From positions 25,005,213 through 25,069,212 of the forward strand of contig NC_092574.1 of the NCBI RefSeq assembly GCF_037975245.1: DNA of 64,000 nt, written 5' to 3'. This document shows positions 13,734 to 25,300 of the stretch, in pieces (the stretch's first letter is position 1; each line of letters opens with the position of its first letter). The notes below the pieces were generated by a model. It was not told the origin of the DNA. It did no database searches and was given only the letters and a program-made list of their open reading frames with translations. This DNA comes from Apostichopus japonicus (Eukaryota; Echinodermata; Holothuroidea; Aspidochirotida; Stichopodidae). Position numbers and translations under genes: made by a program.

Positions 13734-15704
13734 AAATCCCATAAAAAATGTTTGTCATCCATATTCAAGATTCATCTCAAAATAAAAAAAAAAAGGTTTC
13801 CAAAATTTTGAGAATTTTGATTTCAAGGATAAGATTATTTACAATACTGATATGAAAGAGTGTCCAACAGACTAAATGTTGAAACTTGAATCAAGTTCGA
13901 TTAAACTTATTATCTCTCGCTCATTTCACCTACTCGCCCAATCACATGTTGAACTGATGTAGGATGTTCTCTCAGTTTGATAAATTAAACAATATTATAT
14001 TATAAAATACCCTCCTGTCAGTTTAGAAATATTGTGAACCAAACTCAAGCAGAGGATTTAATACATTAGTATCCTGAGTGTTATCTTATTCAATGATTGA
14101 AAATCTCCAAGAGTCTTAAATTATGTTAATAAGGGCACTTTGTGCATGAAGCTATGCCTCTTGAATGCCCTTGCAACCTTATGCAAACCTTGCAAACATA
14201 ATGCCTCTACTCTTTCAATGACAACCACTGTTGTAACCATGCATCAATATTAATTCATGCTTGATTGGTGCTAACTCTTTGACTTTTCTTGTCGATCAAA
14301 CCTTCTTGCAGATCTTGGGAAAGCAAATGCTACCTTAAGCACAAATAATCAATATCTTGTAGTTATAGACAGACGAAATGGCTTAAACTGCTTATCTAAT
14401 GCAAAATCTGTGTATTAGTATATAGTTAATATACTTCGTTCTAAGATCTTTCTGATTTTGCCTGTCAGAAAAACTGACCAAACTGTGACACCACGAACCA
14501 ACCGGTTTTGGTTTAAATTACGTCAATCACATAAACTTTGAATTTTTATGAAGGATACCTTAATTCATTTTGAAAACTCTGACAGACATTTGCCATGTTC
14601 ATAAAGTACTGTTTGTGTTGGTGTAATGTTGTCAGGGTACTCAACAACTGTTAACATAAATGTTTGCAATCCCAAGGTGTCGATTAACTTTCAATAAAAC
14701 CTGAATCATTGGTTGTACAAAGTTAACACCTGTAAAACTTTTTCCCTCTGACATTCAAATAAACCTATTTTATTATGTAATAAAATTGTTGAAAGCAAAG
14801 TTTACAAACCTTCTTACTCTAAAAATGAGTTAATTGTCCTACCTTCTCAACCAGGAAACATACTTAGCTCTTTAAGCAGCTTTTAACCTTTTCTTTAATA
14901 GGTCAATTACAGCTAAAGTTGTCAGGTTCAACGATGATGACTATTTGTAAGAATAAATACTGAGAAACCAACAGATATCCAAAGTTATATTTTGAGCCCC
15001 TGCAAAAATGATTAAATAATTTTGAATCCTAAAAAGTTGATTGTGATCTCTGACTGGTGGGATAAATTTAAAAAATAAAATTAAGAATATTCATATAACA
15101 GCTGGTGACCTTTCATGACTTAACTTATATAACTATGGTAACTAATAATTGCACCCCCCCCCTCCCACCCCTTAAATTCCTTTTTCCTCCTTCAGCTAAT
15201 CACTATGGTGATCTTGTGTCATGTATATCTGTTGTGATAGGATCAAACAGCTAGGCTATGTCATGATTGTCACTGTGAAGAGTAACAGACTTGACACATG
15301 CATCAAATTAACAGTACAGTACTTGTGACTTTGCATTGTGGGAAATGTTACCATGGAAATGCAATCCGCTGCCTTGTGAGGTCTATTCACTTTCAAAATA
15401 TATTTTTCCTTTTGTTTTTAACTGTAAATTATTCTAATTGATCAAGAAATTATTAACACTTTTAAAATTGTAACCTTCGTCTAGCGTAGTACCAATCCTT
15501 TAATGCCAAGAAAGCACTCGGGCAGATTACATTACCAATTTCTTTTGAGCTTAAATTTATGATTCATAGTAGAATCTCAAAACAAAATGGCAGATGTGAT
15601 AAGCATTCTTGGGCATGGTCAATTTTCCATATGACTCTCTTTTAGAAATAGGACAAATTTTTCTTTACCTGTAAAAAAAAAATTAATATATACCTTTTTA
15701 ATAT

Positions 15705-15710
15705 TTTATT
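15705..15710 (-). terminator. Candidate BLTP1 polyadenylation signal
   Basis: AATAAA on the - strand about 430 nt past the BLTP1 stop codon; the closest canonical hexamer found downstream of the stop. Use is inferred, not shown. Confidence 0.4.
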
Positions 15711-16079
15711 AAAACATATTTTACATTCTGTACACACAAAGATGCAGTACAGATCGAGACAAACCTGGTCTCACTTTGTACAGATCGAGGGTACAAATCA
15801 CAAGTTTCAGGATTCTTACCCACTGCTCCCCAGTACAAACTTTTAATCCTTTCATTGGCGTAAGGATACTGTCCGAAACCTGAACTTATGGCTCCTGTTC
15901 ATATGTAACTGCCTCCACCAGACGCAAACTCCTGGCAACAGGGTAACATCACCTTCATGATGGCTTTGTCTGTTCCAAACATTCTGTCAGTCCATCTGAC
16001 TGTCTTACATCACCACTCTGTCAACCATCACCTATGTGAGTGCATGATTACTGTCTGCTTAGATAGCCATGGAGTTAAA

Positions 16080-16140
16080 TCTCTTCGTTCTTTTGTTCGT
16101 TCGTTCGTTCGTTCGTTCGTTCGTTTGTTCGTTCTTTCGT
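16080..16140. repeat. (GTTC)n microsatellite at the start of the BLTP1 3' UTR
   Basis: About twelve imperfect GTTC/CGTT units directly downstream of the BLTP1 stop codon. In another frame the - strand reads repeated NERT residues through the repeat. Confidence 0.9.
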
Positions 16141-16369
16141 TCAAGTTCTTTTCACTTCTGTCTTCTTTGTCTCTTTCTCGTCGTCGGAGCCTTCGTCCAT
16201 CATCTTGAGCATCTCTCTGACGATGAAGGAGACGGCGATGTCGCTGGGATCCATCACCCCTCTCTGGATCCATTTGGGGATCGTGGTCCGGGCATGTTTG
16301 AATCCTAGCTTGTGGAGGATATAATCAGCTCCAACTGGTTCAATCTGCTTGCCGCCCCAAGATAATAAC
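16141..16369 (-). CDS. BLTP1: BLTP1 window exon 48, last coding exon
   Basis: Acceptor ATTTTCAG; stop TGA at 16141-16143. Encodes VGADYILHKLGFKHARTTIP then KWIQRGVMDP and an acidic-basic tail, the invariant end of the family. A GTTC microsatellite begins directly after the stop. Confidence 0.95.
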
Positions 16370-19300
16370 CTGAAAATGGTTCCAAAATAGCAGAAATTTG
16401 ATGATAAAGATATTTCAAGCAATGATATAACTACACATAGATCATGCATGTATATATGGTAATGTTTAATACATGTTGGATAAAGTTACAACCAGTACTT
16501 AAAATTTGACATAATATGCTTACAGACATGAACTAATTGAGTCTTCAATGTTATGTAGTATTTTTGAGGGCTTTTGGCTTTTTCTCTTATAAAATACGAT
16601 GATTGTTGTGTACAAAAACTGTATGAAATTTTAAACATCTTTGCAGAGCCTTTTGAAATTCAATAATAAATGATTTCCAGACAAGATATCAGCACCTAAG
16701 AATAGTGTCTTAATAAACAAGTCAAACAAACAAACAAATAAGGGGAAGAACTGCAGGAATGTGTAATATAAGTTACCAAACCTGCTAAGGCTAGCATGAT
16801 ATACAGCTCATCAAAAGCATGATGAACACAAAAACAAACTTTATCCTCTACTCAATTATTTATCCTTACCCAATACTTCCCCCCCCCCTCCCCACTCCAC
16901 CCCCACTCTTGCCATACTTTACCTGGAGAATGAGGCTAAGGTGGACGGTCTCGGTGGGTGATGGGGGTTTATTCCCAGAAAAGTGAAGGGTGTGTCTGGG
17001 ATAGAAGTAGTATAAACTTGCTTCAATATAGATGTGGAGGTTCTTTAGGAGTGGATGGGGGGTCACTTGCCAGGGGTGGGAGGTTTGAGAAGGGTGTCTA
17101 GGAGGGTAGAAGGGTAGAGAGGAGGTTAACTCACCTGACCGTTGGTTCCAGCTGCCACGTTGAACAATTAAACTCTCGTTTATCCTTGGATGGAGATGGC
17201 GGGGCTTCGTCTTTCTTCTCTTCTTTCTCCTTACCATCTTGTTCACCTTTGACTGTTTGACCTTTGACCTTTCCAGTGTCAGCTGTCTTGATGGCTGCTG
17301 AAGCTACTGATGTTGACTGAAGCTGGAGACTCATGGCTGCGAAAAAACAAAATCCATTTTAAGAGTAAAATATCAAATCTCTGGCATATTCCATCCGGTT
17401 TTGTTTGCAAAAACAGGAATACTGGATATATTCTACGATCGTTACTGCCATTAAAAGCTAAAATTCTTCATTCCATATTAATTTGAGGCAGAGTACATGT
17501 CAATCAGCATGACACACAAAAGTAGGGAGGGAAGGAATTTCTCTGGGGAGGGGTGGGGGTGGTTCAGACAGAAACCCTGGTACCAGGCATAATATCTGAC
17601 ACAAACTCCAGTTTCTTTTTTCCTTTGAAGGAATAATTTACTTGCATTGTTTACCTCACTTAGGCTACCTCTAGAGCTTACCTAACAGGGGACGCCGTCA
17701 CACACAAACATTTTTGTTAAATAGAATTTTGAGGATAACAAGAAATCTTTAACATTTAAAGAAAACAAAATTTGACTAGAACAAGATTCAATCATATTGA
17801 CATGCCAATAAGAAATAATAGCCCTCTATTGATTTGATAGTTGTAAGCGAATAAACAGAATCCTAGTCTAGCCAACCAATTGTTTGAGGTTTCAAAATGA
17901 ATTGTTATGATACGGTTTGTTCTTTGTACCTTTCTGTTTATATTCCATGTACGCAATCACCAGGTCATGCAGAAACAACAGCAGCTCCACATCCATGCTC
18001 ACGTAGAGGTGGTCAGTAAAGGTGGTTACAAACGTTACTTGTACCTTCAGTGGTTCCACATCTAGTAAAGAGGAGAAAATTAGCACACAGATGTGAAAAT
18101 ACTGCACCTCTCCACTATGAAGATTCTTACGCTTTGGATAAAGCATTGGTAGCAGACAATGTATGAGGAACCATCGTTATCAAATCATGAGGAATTTGTC
18201 GTAAACCATTTAAACTGGTTTAAACTGTTATAGGTTAGATTAACATCGACTTCCACCAGTTTAACCCTACAGATGGCAGTTTAATTCATTTAAAGGGTTA
18301 ATTTAACTTGTCATCTTCCAGGTCTCAGTTAGTAGTAGTAGTAAGTTGAGTCTCGTCTATCCGACATGCTCAGTGATCAACCTCCGCCACGTATCACGAT
18401 CTTGCGCAGGGTTTATTACTTCCTCAAAATTGGTAATGTTAACCTCCTTAAATTGCGACTTTATTTTTCCAAGCAAGGTAATCACGGGCCTTCCTACTGG
18501 TTTAGCAGTATGTCTAAATGCTTCTCTTAAAGCAACCTTTGCTGGAGCGTCCTCCTGGAGTCTTGCTACATGACCGAAAAATCTTCTATGTGCGACTATG
18601 GATGACCAAGGTGTTTGGTTGGCTTCATAGGTCTCAGTTACCTATAGCAATATTTCATAACTCTTATACTGGTTTAAATCATTCAAAGAATCAAAATAGG
18701 TATTTTTTTCTTCACTTAGAAACTGGTACATCAATTTATGTAAACCCAAAGTGAGTTTAAGTGGTATCTGTGGATTTCATACCATTACATATTAAATGGT
18801 CAATGCCCAGTTCAATTCAATTTAATCTGGTTTATATAAACTTAAATTGTTATACCAATTTTGATGGGCATATGTATGTCAATTTAATCTGGTATAATAT
18901 TAAAGCTTATTTAAAGTTGACATATACCAATGTAAATTGACATATACCAATTTAAATTGACACATACCAATTTTGATTCTTTGTGACCTGATATGGCACA
19001 CCACATGATATATGAATGAAAAACACAATGCTGTGATCCAATGGATCAAATGTGATATCTAGAAACAAAGAAAATCCATAATTTGCAATGTTAGTCAATT
19101 AACCTATGTCTGTGTTTACACTAAATATTATATATGCACTCATTTGCTTGCGATCAACATTGCATAGTCTTGTTGTATTTACAATGGAATCCAAGTTATA
19201 TTGGTGTAAACCGAATAATTAATTTGGTCTTATTTTACCTTGCAGTGTTCCGTCTGCCATTAGATGCTGCTTAGATTCCATCACCATCTGCAGTTTAGGT

Positions 19301-22300
19301 AAGGCAAAGATCGGATCAGCTTTATGCTTGTAGCTCGATGACGAAGAAGGCGGGAAGAATTCCTGGCTCCGCATATAATGCTCAGTTTCTGAAATAGTTT
19401 AAACAAAATATGGGATTCATTTTTAAGCTAGATAAAAGCTCATGGATGTATTAAGGGGAATCAAACTCTTTATATACAGACCAAAGAAGGAATCATACAG
19501 AGGTTATAAATCTCAGCAAAAATTCAGATAAAATGTCATAGATAATTATAATATGGCGTTTCATTTGAAAGGACATCACATGATTTCCAATGGAGCACAC
19601 ACTGCACAGTTAACTTATGAATACATAATGTTCTTCTGTTGTCAGGAACGATAGTCTTCAAGATTAGATAAACATCGGAAAGAAAGAAAGAAACAACAAG
19701 AACTAACAGAAGAACAACCACAAACAAACAAACAAACAAATAAACAAACAACCACAAAATCAGAGTTAGTTTAGAGGCATTTGCCACAAAAAATTAATTT
19801 AAATAAAAATAAAACAAAATTGTTAGCAAACTGCTTATCCACTAAAAAGCCTGCTCTCCCTACCTCTCCTCTTCCCCCTGTTGGTTTCTTTATTCTCTCC
19901 ATCCCTTGTCTACTAATCCTCTTACATCTATCTCTTTTGTGTTCACCCTGTCATTTTACCTGTCTGTATTCTGTGCGTGTATTTGTGCCTTCTGTTACTG
20001 TAACTTGTTTTTCAGCCTCTGAAGAAGATCCTGCTAGGATCGAAACGTCAGGGCCTCTTACTTTAACACAGAACATTAATTTGCAAGGTTTTCGTTCGGG
20101 ATCGAAATAACAAAAGTCATCGTAAGTTGATCCTAAGTTGATCCTAACTTGACATTTCGAACGAACTCTTACTTACCCTCTGGGCATCTGATTTCTGAGA
20201 CATACTGGAAGCACTCAGCAATGGTCCCATTGAAAGGAAAATGACTCTTCTCATTACGATACACTCTGTGAATCATCGCAAGCCAACCGTCTTCTCTCTG
20301 GGTCTGGTTGTGACCTAGGTCAAAGGTCAAATTCTGGACCACTAAGGTGTTACTCTTCCCTTGCTCAGGAGGTGCTTCAAAGGCATTGGTTTCAAATTGG
20401 ATGTGAGGTTCCCTGAGTGCAAATAGAGCCCACGAACTTGATCTAAAGTTGAGTCCATGGAAACAGGTCACGACAGCTTTCTTTCCCTGGAGGGTCACCT
20501 GACCGCCCAGCTGTAGACCCTGGGCTAGTGAACTGGACTGGCTGCCAAACACCTGTCGACACCACTTAAAGATGGTATACCAGTGGCTTTCCTCCAACAC
20601 AGGAGGAGCTTCTGTAATGTAGTAAAATCCGTTAAAATAACAACATCACATCCAAAATTACCCATTATAGTAGGTTTCACGCAAAAAATTTACAAACTGG
20701 TTTTTTTCTTAATTCATTTTCTAACATATTATACAAAATAGTACTACTGGAACGCTATGTATCAACAAGCATCAGAACTCATAAATTTCCAGCTAGAAAT
20801 GTCTGGAAAGAGGGCTCTTGTTAAAGTTGTGGTTTATTAAACTTGTACATTAACTCTAGCAAACAACAGATTGTATTGTTAAGTATAATCTACTTTAAGT
20901 ACTATTTGGTATATTTTAATGATGTAAAACTAACACATTCAAATAATGAAATCTAAACATAGGGCTTTTAGCTAATACTTCACAAAAGTGCATGACTATA
21001 CAGGAAGCAAGGTGGAAAATTATTTCCATTCTGATGTGAATCAGCTTACTATATTCCCCAAGGGAATGATGGGTTCATCTTGACTAACCACCTAATGGCT
21101 ACTCTATTGACATCATGGTGTTTAAATGTTTAGACGAACAACTATTAAGTTAGGATATTCATTATAGTACATAAAGTTACAACGCAATGCAACTAAAACC
21201 TTACCGATAACTTCAGGTTTTAAAGAGACCTGCTTCTTGAGCTTCCTCTTTGCCCCAGGGGTTACCATGGCTACCTTCTCGGTGGCATTTTTGGTTTGTT
21301 TGCCTGAAGATGCTGGCGGCCTTCTGCGACCCCCTCCAGGTAATTCCTGAGACCCCTCGGTTTCCAAACCGGGTGGTTTCCAAGACGACAGCATCTTCTT
21401 GCTACTCTGCAGTTGTTGCACTACAAACTCTTCTAGCCGATTGACAGATTTGAAGATGTCCGGGGTGGTGGACCGACAGATAATGAGATGCATGGTATCC
21501 CAGTAGATGGCCGTGTTGGTGTACATGCTCTGAAGATGACGCTCTTTGCTGGTGAGAAACAGACCAATCAGAATAGATTAAAATGTCTTCGTATTGTTGA
21601 CATGTCCTGACAGAAGTTACACAAGGAAAAACACAAAACAGACATGATATCTTTGAAATCTTTATTGGCCAACTTGTCCATCACTTTCACAACAGAGGTT
21701 ACCTTGTATTTAAAAGACCAGTCTGGGGTCAGGGGTCTAAAGGCTTACCCCTTCATGGTACACTTCCATTCATCCTTCTCAGACACCTGCAGACCGGTCA
21801 AGTTAGCCAGGAGACTGCTAGAGCCCATGTAGTCCAGTCGAAAGGCGAAGAATCCGACACCAATCTTAATATTGTGGTGAGGTTCTCGTTCCTGCAACCG
21901 TTTCTGTGACACTGAATTATTAGCAGCAAACAGAGCAAGATTCATCGTTAATTGAATTACTCAAAAATTAAAACAAAGATTATAACATAGTTCACTGAAT
22001 CACTGAATCATTATAAGCAAACAGAGCAAGATGCATCATTAATTGAATGACTAAAACATTATAACAAAGATCTATGCATAGTTCACTGAATTATTAGAAG
22101 CAAACAGAGCAAGATGCATCATTAATTGAATGACTTAAAGAATTATAACAAAGATGCATTGTTCGCTGAGTCAGAAGACAAAAAATTAAACACTGTGTTG
22201 TTCCCTAAAAATTTGCACAACTGAATATCAGCCACATTTAAATTTATCAACCTGAGTAGGGATTTTCTTTTTATCACGTTTCAGCAAAATTGATCAAGTA

Positions 22301-25300
22301 GCTTTTTTAATAGCCCATTGAGTTGAGCCTGTTAAATAGTCCATACTATTTCATGATCTGAAACTCCTGTTAACAATGAGTTCAATTACATTTACAGTTC
22401 AATTACATTCTCGGAGTTTTAGCTCAGTGGTTAAACGCCGGTGCCTTTCAATCATAAGGTCCCCGGTTCGAGTCACCCCCAGATTAATGTATGTCGTCCA
22501 GTTACAGAGTTGTTGACAATTAACAATTCATAATCATGGACGTTAAATATGAATGTAAGAGACTGACTTTGGTCAGCTTGCGGCTTTGATAAGCCAATGA
22601 GGCTTCTTCGCGAGTTCCTTCTTCCCCGAGCTTCTTCCCCTGCTTGTAGGGGGATCTAATATATACATACATACATTACTGCTGAAGCTGTTACGTGAAA
22701 CGATACTTAGAAGAGCAAAAAATTGGCAAATTGTTAGCATGTTTTAAGCATATGACATCATTAAACACTGTATTTTTGTCATTCTGGTGGAGAGTACCTT
22801 GGTTGGACCAATTGTGATGATCTCATTTCAAGTTTTACCTGGTTTGTTTGGAAAATTTGGCAGAAACTGATAACCAAAGGCAAACTGGTATAACATGTAA
22901 TAAAAACGTAGCACTGTTATAAATATGTGAAATTATAACATCCAAGTTTATACAACCTGAAATTTGGTGTAAGCTTGAAGTTTTAACAAAGGTAGACTTT
23001 TCTTGAAGACTGTCAATAATTTCAACCACTTACCCTCTACATGGAGTCCTTTGGTATCCAATAATCCACCAACAACCCCACCTTTGGATTCCAGAGATAA
23101 GCTGGCTAGATTAGTAATCAGATGGAGATCTCGCTGTTTGTTGCTGTCCATCAGAATATTGCTTTGGCTTCGAAGTTCTTCCACGGTCAGTCTATAAGTA
23201 TAAAAAATGTTCATCATATACCTAAGTGTACAGCAGAGATCATCAGGAACACAATGATAGGTACACTCATAAAATACAGTACAGCAAGGCCAAATCTCAA
23301 TCGAAAACAATGTTAAATGCACACATTAGTGCACAGCATAAATAAATGTAACACAAACACAATGTTAACTGCACACATTAGTGTACAGCATAGACAAATG
23401 TAACACGAACACAATGTTTAGTACACTCATTAGTGTACATCATAAGTAAATGTAACATGAATGCAATTTTTAGTACACTCATTAGTGTACATCATAGGTA
23501 AATGTAACATGAACACAATGTTTAGTCCACTCATTAGTGTACATCATAGGTAAATGTAACATGAATACAATGTTTAGTACACTCATTAGTGTACATCATA
23601 GGTAAATGTAATATGAATGCAATGTTTAGTACACTCATTAGTGTACATCATAGGTAAATGTAACATGAACACAATGTTTAGTACACTCATTAGTGTACAT
23701 CATAGGTAAATGTAACATGAATACAATGTTTAGTACACTCATTAGTGTACATCATAGGTAAATGTAACATGAATGCAATGTTTAGTACACTCATTAGTGT
23801 ACATCATAGGTAAATGTAACATGAATACAATGTTTAAAATACACATTTCTATAAAAGCAGGGAGCAGCAAACATTTTTTGGGTGAATTACTCGACATTCA
23901 CAGTCATCACACAGCTTTATGATATCACAATTTTTTTCTCTCTATTTGTAGCAGAAAGACAGGTCAAAACACAATTTACAGCATAAAGTCGTATTTTAAG
24001 TATTAATTTCTGACTGGCCGCCCGTCATGAACGGTAAATTCTTTCCAATTTTACTCACATTGTTGTCCCCATGACGTTACTCATGTTAATGTTAGTGTCC
24101 AACTTATCTACGTTGATGGCTATCACAACCACCGTCTTCCACTTGGGAGCTCGGTCTTGTTTCGTGACCTGAGGTGACTGAGGGCGTCCTTCCTTCTTAG
24201 ATAACTTCTTGAGAGCTTCCCTGACACCTTGTACATCATTATCATCTTTAATCGACCGGGTGTGGAGGGATTCTAAACCAGGAATCAAATCCAAACAGTT
24301 TAAGAAACAGCATTTTTACTTTCTTCTCTATTTGACAGCATGTCTAACCAATAATAGAATCGGTAAATATATTCGTTGTAATTGATTGAGCTAATCCAAA
24401 ATCATTTCTTTTTTTTGACACAAAGATAGATGAATAAAAAATATAGTTTGACTGTGAAACAATTGTGAATTGATACCAGTTTTGTAACATGAGTATGAAT
24501 CAAATGCAAGTCTAAGCTGATAGGTCCAAAGATAAGTACATTTCATGACTATCTGAACGTAAATTAATTGTAATTAATTGAAACTAAATTATTTGACAAG
24601 AAAATATAAACACTTTTAGCAGCTTAATATTCTACCACGAACGTTGGAGTTGTTTTTAGGTGCTACTTCAGTGAGGTTTTCTTTCTCTGATGTGACCATA
24701 ATTCAAATGAAAATGTTGAAATAAGTTTACCATTACTTTTGATTTGACAGTTCATTGTTATAGACTCCTCAATTACTTCATTCATTATGGAAATGGGTTT
24801 TTCATTATTGGCGTACTATTGCAAACAATTTTCATTTCTGAACCCATGCATTACATTCGCTTGAAAGTTTCTGCTGAAAGTATCACATAGCAAACTCAAT
24901 ATTCAAGATAGCAAGGGACAGAATTACATTAAAGTAACACATTGATAATCACTGTTGAACAGCTCCTGTAATAACTTTAATTACACAAACTCTCAATTAA
25001 TATTGCTTGTAAATAATACATTTATCTCACATTGGTAGTTTTATGCATCTGTCTAATATAACTGCCACACAGACTAAGAACGATCACAGTTTTATAACCT
25101 CAGGACGGTAGTTTTATGTATCTGTCTAATATAACTGTCACACAGACTACGAACGATCACAGTATCATTACCTCACGAAACTAGTTTCATACATCTGTCT
25201 AATATAACTGTCGCACAGACTAAGAACGATCACAGTATCATTACCTCACGACACTAGTTTTATGTATCTGTCTAATATAACTGTCACACAGACTACGAAC

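Larger units (their letters stand above)
2536..16140. other. Long interval between convergent 3' ends, no gene recognised
   Basis: About 13.6 kb separates the RAB30 stop (+ strand) from the BLTP1 stop (- strand). Short open frames here have no family motifs, and many are AT- or repeat-driven. Apart from the separately listed arrays, the MITE and UTR candidates, only microsatellites are seen: C or G runs at 2864, 6640, 12009 and 15154, (GGCA)n at 9567 and (AT)n at 12977. Confidence 0.6.

Noticed and set aside
22411-22490. Functional tRNA gene
   Set aside because: A and B boxes are present but the acceptor and anticodon stems do not close; it continues into a SINE body.
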